DNA of 64,000 nucleotides, from assembly GCF_000826185.2 (NCBI RefSeq), contig NZ_LN648875.1, positions 678,356 through 742,355 of the forward strand, written 5' to 3'. Both the position numbers and the translations under genes were made by a program. Each line of letters opens with the position of its first letter. Positions within the stretch are counted from its first letter, which is position 1. Positions 1 to 10,000 of this stretch are shown one piece after another. Origin of the DNA: Microbacterium gorillae. Its GTDB lineage: Bacteria; Actinomycetota; Actinomycetes; Actinomycetales; Microbacteriaceae. The notes below the pieces were generated by a model. The model saw nothing but the letters and a program-made list of their open reading frames with translations, ran no database searches and was not told the DNA's origin.

Positions 1-531
1 CTCGACGATGAGGCCCAGCACGGAATACGCCAGGTTCGAGTAGTGGAAGTGGGTGTTCGAGCCGAACACGCGGTCCCGGTGCATGGTCTCGATCAGCTCG
101 GCACGGTCCGGGAACGCTCGCTCGCGCTGCCAGAAGACGGCGTCGGCGCCATCCCGCTCGGCACCGGACTGGTGCCCGAGGAGCTCTCGGACGGTGGCTC
201 CCGCGATCGGGGCGTCCGCGAGCTCCGGGACCACCGCGCCCACGGTGTCATCCAGCCGCAGCCGCCCCCGCTCCACGAGCTGCATGATCGCGGTGGCGGT
301 GAAGGTCTTCGAATGCGACGCGATGCGGAACGCGTGCCCCGTCGTCAGCGCGGCACCGGTGGATGCGTCGGCGAGCCCGGACGCGTACGAGAACAGCAGC
401 CGGTCGCCGAGGCGGACGGCGACCTGGATGCCCGGGACTCGCCGCCGGCGCCGCATCGCGTCGACCCAGTCCCGCAGGAACGGCTCGAGCTGCGGGAGGA
501 GTTCGGGGAGGTCGTGATCACGCGAGGCCAT
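1..531 (-). CDS. Serine hydrolase of the beta-lactamase (class C/PBP-like) family, 3' end missing
   Basis: The visible part is the N-terminal 177 residues; the reading frame stays open to the left edge of the window. The SxxK active-site motif of class C beta-lactamases and DD-peptidases appears as IASHSKTF around residue 75. A Y-S-N motif (HFHYSN) follows near the end of the visible part, and a TVRELLGHQSG block typical of the family lies between them. No signal peptide is seen, so the protein is probably cytoplasmic. ATG at 531 is preceded by GGAAGG. Such enzymes cleave esters or peptides; the substrate cannot be told. Family call is firm, function is not. Confidence 0.85.
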   Translation of the reverse strand, partial: MASRDHDLPELLPQLEPFLRDWVDAMRRRRRVPGIQVAVRLGDRLLFSYASGLADASTGAALTTGHAFRIASHSKTFTATAIMQLVERGRLRLDDTVGAVVPELADAPIAGATVRELLGHQSGAERDGADAVFWQRERAFPDRAELIETMHRDRVFGSNTHFHYSNLAYSVLGLIVE

Positions 532-584
532 CCCACCATCCTTCCGCATCCGCACCTCCCGCGATCACCGGTCCCACCTGGGCG

Positions 585-647
585 AACACCACGAAGCGCG
601 CGAGACACTCATGCGTCGCATGGGCGTCTCGCGCGCTTGATGGTGTT
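585..647. terminator. Long bidirectional hairpin terminator
   Basis: AACACCA and AAGCGCGCGAGAC (585-591, 594-606) pair exactly with GTCTCGCGCGCTT and TGGTGTT (626-638, 641-647), interrupted only by a 2-nt internal loop; the apical loop is 19 nt. It lies between the end of the ABC exporter operon and the start of the serine hydrolase gene, both on the minus strand, so it probably ends exporter transcription. There is no clear U-tract, so the terminator role is inferred from the structure and its place. Confidence 0.65.
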
Positions 648-659
648 TCAGACGCGAGA

Positions 660-2795
660 TCAGGCTCCGGGGGGAGTCTGCTGCGGGGCTTCCTCCGCCG
701 CGATGACGGACTCGGGCGCCTGCGGCGCGAGCTCGGCATCGACGGCTGCGACCGACTCCGTCGCCGGCAGCGTGATCACACCGGTGGCGAGCACCTCGGC
801 GGTCTCGGCGTCCACGGCCTGCTCGAACTGGGACTGGTACAGGCGCCAGTAGGCGCCCTTCGCGGCGATGAGAGTCTCGTGATCGCCCTGCTCCACGATG
901 TCGCCGTGCTCCATCACGAGGATGAGGTCGGCGTCGCGGATCGTGGACAGCCGGTGCGCGATGACGAAGGACGTCCGCCCCTCGCGCAGCGCCGCCATGG
1001 CGTGCTGCAGCAGCACCTCGGTGCGGGTGTCGACGGAGCTGGTGGCCTCGTCGAGGATCAGCACCGACGGTTGCGCCACGAACGCGCGGGCGATCGTGAT
1101 CAGCTGGCGTTCACCGGCGGACACGTTCGCCGCGTCCTCGTCCAGGACGGTGTCGTAGCCGTCCGGCAGGGAGCGGACGAAGTTGTCCACGCGGGTCGCG
1201 ACCGCCGCCGCGACGATCTCCTCGTCGGTGGCGTTGGCGCGGCCGTAGCGGATGTTCTCGCGGATCGTGCCGGCGAACAACCACGGGTCCTGCAGCACCA
1301 TGCCGGTGCGCGAGCGGACCTCGTGCCGGGTGAGCTCGCCGATGTCCTGGCCGTCCAGGAGGATTCGCCCGCCGTCGAGCTCGTAGAAGCGCATGATGAG
1401 GTTCACCAGCGTCGTCTTGCCGGCTCCGGTCGGTCCCACGATCGCCACGGTCTGGCCCGGCTCCACCCGGAACGACAGGCCCGTGATGAGCGGCTTGTCC
1501 GGCGAGTAGGAGAACTGCACGTCCTGGAACTCGATGACGCCGGGTCCGTCCACGAGCGCGGGCGCGTCGGAGGCGTCCGGGGACTGCTCCTGCGCATCCA
1601 GCAACTCGAAGACGCGCTCGGCCGACGCGGTGCCGGACTGCACGACCGCAGCCATGCCACCGAGCTGCGAGAGCGGCTGGGTGAACTGCTGCGAGTACTG
1701 CAGGAACGCCTGCACGTCACCGATGCGGAGGTTGCCGGAGGCGACCATGATGCCACCGATCACGGCGATGCCGACATACGTCAGCGAGCCGATGAACGTC
1801 ATGGCGGGCATCATGATGTTGGACAGGAACTGCGCCTTGTACGAGGCCTGGTACAGCTCCTCGTTCTCCTTCGCGAACGCGGCGGCGGACTCCTTCTCGC
1901 GGCCGAAGACCTTCACCAGAGCGTGGCCGGAGAAGGACTCCTCCACCCGCGCGTTCAGCACACCGACCTGCGCCCACTGGCTCTTGAACGCCTTCTGCGA
2001 GCGCGGACCTATGACGCCGAACACGACCGCCATCAGCGGCAGCGAGACGAGGGCCACCAGGGCCAGCAGCCAGTTGATGGTGAACATCATGATGAGCACG
2101 CCGACGACAGTTAGGATCGAGGTGATCGCTCCGGAGAGCGACTGCTGCATCGTCTGCGTGATGTTGTCGATGTCGTTGGTGACGCGCGAGATCAGCTGTC
2201 CGCGCTGCATGCGGTCGAAGTACGACAGCGGCAGGCGGTTGATCTTGGCCTCCACCTGCTCGCGCAGGCGGAACATGGCGCGCACCATGACGGTGTTGAC
2301 GACGTATCCCTGCACCCAGTTGAGGATCGCGGAGGCGATGTAGATCATCAGCACGGCCATGATCACGCCGCGCAGCGCGCCGAAGTCGACGCCCTGCCCG
2401 AGGGTGAAGTGCTCCATCTTCGCGATCATGTTCGCGAAGTCGCCCTGGCCCGCACCGCGCAGCGCCTCAACGACCTGCTCCTGCGTCGTGCCGGCGGGGA
2501 ACTTGTCCGCCAGGATCAGCCCGAGCGCGCCCTCGTAGACGAGGTCGGTGGCCTGTCCGAGGACCTTCGGCGCGGCCACGGCGAGCACGACTCCCACGGC
2601 GCCGAGCACGGAGACCAGCACCAGCGTCCACTTCCAGGGTGCCAGCAGGCCGATCATCCGCTTGAAGCTCGGCCAGAAGGCCTTCGCCTTGCCGCCCTGC
2701 GCCCACTGGCCGGCTTCCATCGCGGCTTCCATCGCCGCGGCGTTGTCCTCTTCGAGCTCGGCGGCGGACTTGTCCGTGGTCTGCGACTCGCTCAT
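660..2795 (-). CDS. ABC exporter half-transporter (TM domain fused to ATPase), second subunit
   Basis: 711 residues. An acidic Ala/Glu-rich leader of about 40 residues precedes an ABC type-1 membrane domain with six helices (about residues 50-370). The ATPase domain follows, with Walker A GPTGAGKTT, a signature region reading VSAGERQL and Walker B VLILDEATSSVD, and then an Ala/Glu/Pro-rich tail. The start overlaps the stop of the upstream half-transporter by 4 bp, so the two subunits are translationally coupled and very likely form a heterodimeric multidrug or lipid exporter of the TmrAB/LmrCD type. An ATG-initiated frame runs upstream to 2978, but ATG 2795 gives the coupled start. Confidence 0.9.
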   Translation of the reverse strand: MSESQTTDKSAAELEEDNAAAMEAAMEAGQWAQGGKAKAFWPSFKRMIGLLAPWKWTLVLVSVLGAVGVVLAVAAPKVLGQATDLVYEGALGLILADKFPAGTTQEQVVEALRGAGQGDFANMIAKMEHFTLGQGVDFGALRGVIMAVLMIYIASAILNWVQGYVVNTVMVRAMFRLREQVEAKINRLPLSYFDRMQRGQLISRVTNDIDNITQTMQQSLSGAITSILTVVGVLIMMFTINWLLALVALVSLPLMAVVFGVIGPRSQKAFKSQWAQVGVLNARVEESFSGHALVKVFGREKESAAAFAKENEELYQASYKAQFLSNIMMPAMTFIGSLTYVGIAVIGGIMVASGNLRIGDVQAFLQYSQQFTQPLSQLGGMAAVVQSGTASAERVFELLDAQEQSPDASDAPALVDGPGVIEFQDVQFSYSPDKPLITGLSFRVEPGQTVAIVGPTGAGKTTLVNLIMRFYELDGGRILLDGQDIGELTRHEVRSRTGMVLQDPWLFAGTIRENIRYGRANATDEEIVAAAVATRVDNFVRSLPDGYDTVLDEDAANVSAGERQLITIARAFVAQPSVLILDEATSSVDTRTEVLLQHAMAALREGRTSFVIAHRLSTIRDADLILVMEHGDIVEQGDHETLIAAKGAYWRLYQSQFEQAVDAETAEVLATGVITLPATESVAAVDAELAPQAPESVIAAEEAPQQTPPGA

Positions 2796-4519
2796 GCGTC
2801 CACCCCCAGCTGCGATTCGACGATCTCGCGGTAGGTCTCGCTCGTCGCGAGCAGCTGCTCGTGCGTGCCGAGACCGGCGATGCGCCCACCCTCGAGAACG
2901 ACGATGCGATCGGCGTCGGTGATCGTGGACACGCGCTGCGCGACCACGATCTTGGTCACCTCGGGCAGCTCGGTCCACAGTGCCTGACGCAAGCGGGCGT
3001 CGGTGGTGAGGTCCAGGGCCGAGAAGGAGTCGTCGAAGATCAGGATCTCCGGCCGCCGGATGATCGCGCGGGCGATCGCGAGCCGCTGTCGCTGACCGCC
3101 GGAGACGTTGGTTCCGCCCTGCGCGATCTTGCTGTCCAGGCCGTCCGGCATGTCCCGCACGAAGTCGGCGCCCTGGGCGATCTCCAGCGCCTGCCAGAGC
3201 TCGTCGTCGGTGGCGTCCTCTCGACCGAAGCGGAGGTTGGAGGCGATCGTGCCGCTGAAGAGATACGCACGCTGCGGGACGAGACCGATCGTGGCCCAGA
3301 GCGCCTCCAGGTCGGCCTCTCGGACATCGACGCCGTCGACGCGCACGGCTCCGGCGGACACGTCGAACAGGCGCGGCAGGAGGGAAACGAGCGTGGTCTT
3401 GCCGGATCCGGTGGACCCGACGATCGCGACCGTCTCGCCGCGAGCGGCGGCGAACGTGATCCCGGACAGGACCGCCTCGTCAGCACCGGGGTAGCTGAAC
3501 TCGACGTCCTCGAAGGACACCGTGCCGGTCTCGGGGAAGTCGGTGACCGGGTTCGCCGCCGTCGCGAGCCCGGTGTCGGCGTCCAGCACCTCACCGATGC
3601 GCTCGGCGGACACCGCCGCGCGGGGAATCATGATCGTCATGAAGCTGGCCATCAGCACGCCCATCAGGATCTGCATGACGTACTGCATGAAGGCGAACAG
3701 CGTGCCGACTTCGATGTTGCCCCGGTTGACCTCGATGCCACCGAACCAGATCACGCCGACGATGGTGACATCCAGCACGAGCATGGCGACCGGGAACAGG
3801 ATCACGAACAGCGAGCCGACCCGACGCCCGACGGTGCGCATCTCGGCGTTGGCGACGCGGAAGCGGTCCTCCTCGATGGGCTCGCGGACGAACGCGCGCA
3901 CCACGCGCACACCCGTCAACTGCTCGCGCAGGATGCGGTTGATCGCGTCGAGCTTGGTCTGGTAGCTGCGAAACAGCGGCACCATGCGGCTGATCACGAG
4001 AAGCGCGATGATCAGCAGCACGGGGATGGCGACGGCGAGCAACCAGGAGAGCCCGACATCGGTCAGCAGCGCCATGATGATGCCGCCGATCGCCAGCAGC
4101 GGCGCCGTGACGAGCATCGTCGAGCCCATCATCGTCAGCATCTGCACCTGCTGGACATCATTCGTGTTGCGGGTGATCAGAGAACCGGGACCGAAGTGCG
4201 AGACCTCCCGTTCGGAGAACTCGCTGACTTTGCCGAACACCGCCGCGCGGATGTCTCGGCCGACGGACATCGCGACCCGTGCGGCGAACAGCGTCGCCAG
4301 GACGGAGGCGAGGATCTGCCCGAGCGAGATCAGCAGCATCCAGCCGCCCGTCCGCCAGATGTAGGGAATGTCGGCGTTCTGCACGCCCACGTTGATGATG
4401 TCGCGGTTGAGGTTGGGCAGGTACAGCGAGGCCATGGCGGATGCGAACTGGAAGACCAGCACCACGATCAGCCAGGGCCAGTACTTGCCGGCGTATTTGA
4501 CGAGGAGTTTCCCGAGCAC
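2792..4519 (-). CDS. ABC exporter half-transporter, first subunit
   Basis: 575 residues: six-helix exporter domain (about 1-315) and a nucleotide-binding domain with Walker A GSTGSGKTT, signature VSGGQRQR and Walker B ILIFDDSFSALD. The D-D in Walker B, where the usual residues are D-E, replaces the catalytic glutamate with aspartate, so this is probably the degenerate ATP site of an asymmetric heterodimer; the partner keeps DEA. GTG 4519 is chosen because GGAGA sits 5-6 nt upstream and a promoter lies at 4565-4593; an in-frame ATG at 4552 would fall only about 6 nt after the predicted transcription start and has no ribosome site. Substrate unknown. Confidence 0.9.
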   Translation of the reverse strand: MLGKLLVKYAGKYWPWLIVVLVFQFASAMASLYLPNLNRDIINVGVQNADIPYIWRTGGWMLLISLGQILASVLATLFAARVAMSVGRDIRAAVFGKVSEFSEREVSHFGPGSLITRNTNDVQQVQMLTMMGSTMLVTAPLLAIGGIIMALLTDVGLSWLLAVAIPVLLIIALLVISRMVPLFRSYQTKLDAINRILREQLTGVRVVRAFVREPIEEDRFRVANAEMRTVGRRVGSLFVILFPVAMLVLDVTIVGVIWFGGIEVNRGNIEVGTLFAFMQYVMQILMGVLMASFMTIMIPRAAVSAERIGEVLDADTGLATAANPVTDFPETGTVSFEDVEFSYPGADEAVLSGITFAAARGETVAIVGSTGSGKTTLVSLLPRLFDVSAGAVRVDGVDVREADLEALWATIGLVPQRAYLFSGTIASNLRFGREDATDDELWQALEIAQGADFVRDMPDGLDSKIAQGGTNVSGGQRQRLAIARAIIRRPEILIFDDSFSALDLTTDARLRQALWTELPEVTKIVVAQRVSTITDADRIVVLEGGRIAGLGTHEQLLATSETYREIVESQLGVDA

Positions 4520-4564
4520 GTTTTCTCCGATGCGAGGGCCCGCGGTGTGCAAGGCCGACGGATC

Positions 4565-4593
4565 ACTCTAGGTTCGCACCACCGACATTTCAA
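4565..4593 (-). promoter_or_regulatory. Sigma-70 type promoter of the ABC exporter operon
   Basis: On the minus strand TTGAAA (4593-4588) and TAGAGT (4570-4565) are separated by exactly 17 bp. Transcription would start near 4558, giving a leader of about 39 nt that contains the GGAGA ribosome site of the GTG start. Confidence 0.7.
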
Positions 4594-4770
4594 GGCGAGC
4601 GCCTGCGCTGTCAGCGGACAGCGCGATCGGGTGCGACACGCGCGTCTGTCATGAGCACATCGCAATCCATTCACGCGCATGTGAGCACCGATTGGCGGAA
4701 TCTCGGGGAATCTCACGACGCCGCCCGTGAGAGCGGTCCCTTAACCGGCGAAATGGCGCTAGCATGGCAC

Positions 4771-4877
4771 ACGTCTTCCGAGCAGAATCCCCCTTCGGCT
4801 CGGTCGCAGACGGATCATCGTTCTGATGATCCTGGCGGCAACCGGCCACCCCCCTTGGCCGGTTGCCGCCGTTTCCG
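4771..4877 (+). ncRNA. Candidate 6C-type small RNA with three hairpins
   Basis: Three perfect hairpins follow each other. CCGAGC/GCTCGG (4778-4783, 4798-4803) carries TCCCCC in its loop. GGATCATC/GATGATCC (4812-4819, 4825-4832) has a 5-nt loop. The last pairs GGCGGCAACCGGCC with GGCCGGTTGCCGCC (4834-4847, 4857-4870), with CCCCCC in the loop, and is followed by GTTTCC; it probably ends transcription. Hairpins with C-rich loops are the hallmark of the actinobacterial 6C RNA family, which typically has at least six C per loop, so the first loop (five C) is slightly short. TAGCAT at 4760-4765 could be the -10 box. The 4594-4770 stretch upstream shows no gene. A 20-codon ORF (4764-4826) overlaps but is probably not coding. 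Not verified against a covariance model. Confidence 0.5.
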
Positions 4878-4913
4878 TCTCCGGACCTCGTCAGTCCCGT
4901 TCGGGCGCGCACC

Positions 4914-5828
4914 TCAGACGAGGCGGATCGCCTGCTGCAACCGGGTGCGGATGTCGAAGATCTCGGTCCCGCCCAGGTCCCGGACACCGTCCACGCCGCG
5001 GCGCAGGACCGTCGTCAGAGCGGACGCCCCGACCGCCACCACCGGCAGACCCTTGACCTTGCCGAGCGTCGTGATCGTCTCGGGAACGTCCGCGTCCGGA
5101 AGCACCACGATCGCCCCGCCGAAGCGGACGCCGGCGGACCGGCCCACCGCGCGCCCGGCGCCGACCGTGTGCGCGACCGGTGACCCGGAGACGGTGTCCC
5201 CGATCAGTTCACCCCGACGCACCCGCACGGCACCGCCGAAATCGTCTGAGGTCACGGCATACAGACCGCTCGGGCCGAGCACCACATGATCGAGCTTGAG
5301 CCCCGTGCGCGGAACGGCGAGATCGTGCCAGAGGGTGTATCCCATCCCGAGATCGTTCAGTGCTCGCGCCGTGTTCTCCTCAGCCAGGGCGTCGGCGAGC
5401 AGGCGCCGCAGCTCTCGGGGCGCGGACCGCACGAGCGCCGGGTCGTACGGATCCGCGAGGGTGACCCCGCGCCCGGCCCATTCCCGGATCCCGGTGAGAT
5501 ATCGATGGCGGTTCCATCCCCCGGGCACGCCGTGGCTGCGCGGCATGGGCCGCGTGTCCCGGGCTCGCGCGGCCGGCTCCGCCGCCGCCCACGTGGGCTC
5601 GGGGATCGTGCTAGGACTGCGCCCGCGGTCATATGCCGCGCGAGCGGAGTCGGTTCCGACCAGCGCCCACGCTCGCTGCACTCGGACGAAGACCGCGGCA
5701 TCGCCGCCGGTGTCCGGATGAGCCTCCCGCAGCCGCTGGCGGTAGGCGCGTCGCAGATCCGCGTGCGAGGCGTCCGCGGCGACGCCGAGCACCTCGTATG
5801 CGGACGCCGCCAGCGGTGAGTCGCTCAC
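4914..5828 (-). CDS. J-domain protein with C-terminal NERD-like (nuclease-related) domain
   Basis: 304 residues. An N-terminal DnaJ domain (about 8-70) has the HPD motif at 37-39, which stimulates DnaK-type chaperones. A linker follows, then a region (about 160-240) reading TGLKLDHVVLGPSGLYAV, the core pattern of NERD domains. The combination suggests a DnaK co-chaperone tied to nucleic-acid processing, but the biochemical role is unknown. GTG 5828 overlaps the stop of the upstream gene by 4 bp (GTGA); GTG 5834 is an alternative start. Confidence 0.7.
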   Translation of the reverse strand: MSDSPLAASAYEVLGVAADASHADLRRAYRQRLREAHPDTGGDAAVFVRVQRAWALVGTDSARAAYDRGRSPSTIPEPTWAAAEPAARARDTRPMPRSHGVPGGWNRHRYLTGIREWAGRGVTLADPYDPALVRSAPRELRRLLADALAEENTARALNDLGMGYTLWHDLAVPRTGLKLDHVVLGPSGLYAVTSDDFGGAVRVRRGELIGDTVSGSPVAHTVGAGRAVGRSAGVRFGGAIVVLPDADVPETITTLGKVKGLPVVAVGASALTTVLRRGVDGVRDLGGTEIFDIRTRLQQAIRLV

Positions 5829-6886
5829 TCCCACAGCGGACGCGGACCGCGGAACGCGAGCGCGGTCTCGCCGAGGTCGGCGGGCACGTCCGCGATCGTC
5901 GCCGGCGACCAGGACGGGTTGCGGTCCTTGTCCACGAGCTGCGCGCGGATGCCCTCGGGCATGTCCGGCCGCCCACCGAGGAAGGCCCCGAGGTGGAACT
6001 CCTGCTCCAGAACGGCGGACAGATCGGGGTTCGATCGGGCGGCCCGGATCGCGGCCAGGGTCACGACGAGCGAGGACGGCGAGAGCTCCTCCAACGTGTC
6101 CGCCGCCGCGGCCGCGGCGCCACCGATCTCCCGCAGGCGCGCGATGATCTCCGCGACGGTGTCCCGGGCGAAGGCGTCATCGATCCATTCCCGCTCGGCG
6201 TGCAGCGGACCGGCGTCCGGCGTCTCATCGAACAGCAGGACCAGCTCGGAGGGCGTGCCGGGGTCGGCACGGTGCTGCAGGGCATCGAGCAGGGAACTCA
6301 GGCGCTCGGAGGGAACGAAGTGGTCCGCGAAGCCCGCCTCGATGGCGTCCGCTCCGGTCATCGTCGCTCCGGTGAGCCCCAGGTATTCGCCCAGGCGTCC
6401 CGGCGCTCGGGCCAGCAGGAGGCTGCCGCCGACGTCCGGGGTGAACCCGATGCGTGTTTCGGGCATGGCCAGAACGGAGCGCTCGGTCACGATGCGGATG
6501 GCCGCGTGCCCGGCCAGGCCGATGCCGCCTCCCATCGTGACGCCGTCCGCGAAGACGACCACGGGCTTGGGGTACGTCGCGATCAGGAGGTCGAGGTCGT
6601 ACTCCTCGCGGAAGAACGTCTCCGCCTCCTCCGTTCGGCCTTCCACCAGGGCCGCGCGCAGCGCACGGACGTCGCCACCGGCGCACAGGCCGCGCTCGCC
6701 CGCGCCGTCGATGAGGACCGTCGCGACGTCGGGGTCGTCCACCCACGCGCGCAGCGTGGCGGCGAGCGCACGCACCATGTCCAGATCCAGCGCGTTCAGC
6801 GCGCGCGGACGGTTCAGAGTGAGGCGGCCGAGGCCCCCCTGTCGGTGGACGAGGACCGACGGTTCCTGCTGCTGCTCGGTGGTCAC
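5825..6886 (-). CDS. Enoyl-CoA hydratase/isomerase family protein, 3-hydroxyisobutyryl-CoA hydrolase-like
   Basis: 353 residues, the size of 3-hydroxyisobutyryl-CoA hydrolases and longer than ordinary crotonases (about 260). Crotonase-fold signatures are GLCAGGDVRAL (oxyanion hole), FADGVTMGGGIGL, and PETRIGFTPDVGG with the glutamate typical of the hydrolase branch. The predicted reaction is release of 3-hydroxyisobutyrate from its CoA ester in valine breakdown; no other valine genes are nearby to confirm this. The GTG start sits 6 nt after a TAACGT box, suggesting a leaderless mRNA. Confidence 0.8.
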   Translation of the reverse strand: MTTEQQQEPSVLVHRQGGLGRLTLNRPRALNALDLDMVRALAATLRAWVDDPDVATVLIDGAGERGLCAGGDVRALRAALVEGRTEEAETFFREEYDLDLLIATYPKPVVVFADGVTMGGGIGLAGHAAIRIVTERSVLAMPETRIGFTPDVGGSLLLARAPGRLGEYLGLTGATMTGADAIEAGFADHFVPSERLSSLLDALQHRADPGTPSELVLLFDETPDAGPLHAEREWIDDAFARDTVAEIIARLREIGGAAAAAADTLEELSPSSLVVTLAAIRAARSNPDLSAVLEQEFHLGAFLGGRPDMPEGIRAQLVDKDRNPSWSPATIADVPADLGETALAFRGPRPLWE

Positions 6887-6892
6887 GCGACT

Positions 6893-6898
6893 ACGTTA
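6893..6898 (-). promoter_or_regulatory. -10 box for a leaderless transcript of the crotonase-family gene
   Basis: TAACGT on the minus strand, followed by six bases and the GTG at 6886, so transcription would begin at or next to the start codon. No convincing -35 box was identified. Confidence 0.45.
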
Positions 6899-7030
6899 CC
6901 CGCGCGTGTCGGTGGTTCACCTCCGAACGTCGCAGAACGACAGCGCGCCGGTGGGGGGACGATCCCTCCATTCCGTCGCGCATCCACCACAATGGAAGCA
7001 CTGACCCCCGCAACGAGGAGAGGCTCACGC

Positions 7031-10000
7031 ATGCCCCAAGGCCACGTGTTGGAGTTCTCCGGCGTCACCAAACGCTTCGGCGCCGTGACAGCTGTATCCG
7101 ACTTCACCGCTCGTATCCGCCCCGGCGTCGTGACCGGCTTTCTCGGTCCGAACGGCGCGGGAAAGTCCACGACCCTGCGCATCCTGCTCGGCCTGATCAC
7201 GCCGACCGCCGGGTCCGCGACGATCGACGGCAAGCCGTACGCCCAGCTCGATCGCCCCGCGCAGACGGTGGGCGCGGTGCTGGAAGCGTCGAGCTTCCAC
7301 CCCGGACGCACCGGACGCAATCACCTGAAGGTCTACGCGCAGGCCGCCGGTGTGGCGCCGTCCCGCGTCGACGAGGTTCTCGCTCTGGTCGGGATCACGG
7401 GTGCGGCCGACCGCAAGGTGTCCGGCTACTCGCTCGGCATGCGCCAGCGCCTGGCACTGGCCACCGCACTGCTCGGCGACCCCGGCGTGCTCGTGCTCGA
7501 CGAACCCACGAACGGCCTCGACCCGGAGGGCATCACCTGGGTGCGCGGCTTCCTGCAGGCCCTCGCGCGGGAGGGCCGCACGGTGCTGGTCTCCTCGCAC
7601 ATGCTCGCCGAAGTGCAGCAGACCGCGGACGAACTGGTGATCATCTCCGAGGGCCGTCTCGTCTTCCACGGCGACTTCGATGACCTCATCATCGACGAGG
7701 AACCGCCGGTGATCGTCGACGGACCGGACCGGGACGCTCTCCTGCAGGCTCTGACCGACGCCGGGATCTCCGCCACCGTGCTGCGGTCCGGACTCACGGT
7801 CCGCGGTGCATCGCCGACCCAGGTGGGTGCGGCCGCTGCGGCAGCCGGAGTTCCGCTGAGCGCGCTGGTGCGTCGCGGCCCGACGCTGGAGGACATCTTC
7901 TTCGACCTGGTCAACGGTGTGCGCGTGCACCCGTCCGCGACCGGAGCCGGACGCGCCGCCACGGCCGCCGTCCCGCACCCCACCGCCGAGTCGCCCGTGA
8001 CGGCCCCGGACACGACCGAGCCGGTCACCGAGGCCGTCCCGGCCGCCGAACCCGCCACGGAGGTCGCCGCGCGCGAGGTCCCGGACGAGCCCATTCGGGT
8101 TCCGGCGGACACCGCCGGTTTCGGCGAAGGAGTCACCGTCGCGGCGGCCGCGCCCGGTTCCGCCGGCGCGGCGGGCGTGGCCGCGGCCCCCGCCGCCGCG
8201 CAGGGGCCGGAGGCGGCGACCACGGACACTCCGCTCGGCGCGGCCGCGGGCGCGGGCGGTCAAGCCGCACTCGCCACGGCACGGCCAGTGACACGGACAC
8301 GGGTTATCGTCGGCAGCGTCAGATGTGTAGATGAGACGGGTCCCGGACGAGCCCATTCGGGTTCCGGCGGACACCGCCGGTTTCGGCGAAGGAGTCACCG
8401 TCGCGGCGGCCGCGCTCGGTTCCGCCGGCGCGGCGGGCGTGGCCGCGGCCCTCGCCGCTGCGCAGGTGCCGGAGGCGGCGACCACGGACACTCCGCTCGG
8501 CGCGGCCGCGGACGCGGGCGTTCAAGCCGCACTCGCCACGGCCACGGCCAGTGACACGGACACGGCCAGTGACACGGAGACAGCCGACGTCCCGAGCGCA
8601 GCCGCGCTCGACACTGCGGTGTCGGAGCCGTCGCCGGACGAGGACGCGCGCACGCCCCCGGATCCCGCCGACGACGCGGCGACGGTCGCGATCCCTCTCG
8701 GCCCGATCGACCAGCCCGCACCGGTGACCACCGGGGCCGAGGACGCGCCCACGGTGGCGATTCCCCTCGCCGACAACACGGAGACCGCCGCCGAGAGCCC
8801 GACCGCGGACCAGCGCCCGGACGGGGAGGACGCCCCCACCGCGGCGATCCCGATGCCGGCCGTCGGAAACGCGACCGCGCCGGCGGACGCGACCGGGCAG
8901 CGCGACGGCGGCGACGCGACCGGGGATGAGCCGTCCGCGGAGGACCCGACCCGGGATCCGGCACCCTCGGATGACGCACAGGCGCCGCTCCCGGCACCCA
9001 CGGATGGGGACGGACCGGAATCGACCGAGACCGCCAGGGAGACGACGAACGATGCCCCGGCGTCGACGCCCGAGCCGGACGGTCTCGCGGCACCCGTGCC
9101 GACCGAGAGCGCCGAGACCCCCGAGCCCGAGACGGACGCGTCCGAGCGTCCGGCACCGGTCGAGAACCCGAACGTGGCGCTCACGCTGCCGGCGATGGAC
9201 CCGGAGCCGGCGTCCGCGGACCTGCCGACCGTCGCCGTTCCGCTTCCACCGCACGTCGAGGTCGACGAGGCGTCCGGGACGTCGGGCGATGACGCGTCGC
9301 AGGAGGAGCCCGTGCGACTGGCCGGCACGGAACGTCCGTGGTGGATGCCCGCCGACATCGCTGCCCCGCCCGGAACCACCCCCCTCGCCGACGCCGACGC
9401 GCACCTGGCGGAGGCGCCGGCGGAGGAACCGGCCGGCGACGATGCTCCCGCCGGCGACACGGCCGGCGATGACGCCCCACCCACGGACGGTGGTGATCGG
9501 CCGTGGTGGATGCCCGCCGCGTTCAATTACACGCCGGGCGATCAGGGAGCCGACGCTGCACCCGGTCAGACGCCCCCGGCCACGGCGGTCCCGTCCGACG
9601 ACGCGGAGCGGACAGCGGAGCCGACAGCGGAGCCCGCGGACGACGCACCCCGGATCTTCCGCGACAGCCCGGTGACGGCACCGCTGACCACCGACGACGG
9701 CCCCTCCCCGTGGGCCTCCGACGCGGACGATCGCTGGGCCCCGCCACCGAGCAGCGGGTCCCTCTACGAGGTGGCCTCCACCGGCGAGATCGCGATCGTG
9801 GCGTCACCGACCGCCGAACCGGTCCCGCCGCAGCGCGATCACGCGACGGAAGGCCTGCCGCCGGAAGCGGACGACGGCGAGCGCTCCCCCGCGGATGCGG
9901 ACGCGGACGCGTTCTTCGGGCGCTACCAGACGGAACCGTCCGCTGCCGCGCCGGCCGGCGACGAGGCCCCGACGGCGGCCCTCCCGGCCGAGGAGCCGGA

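Noticed and set aside
4764..4826. 20-codon ORF (starting MAHVFRAES) in the 6C-like region
   Set aside because: Its stop lies inside the second hairpin and most codons form RNA stems, so structure explains the sequence better. A leader peptide cannot be fully excluded.
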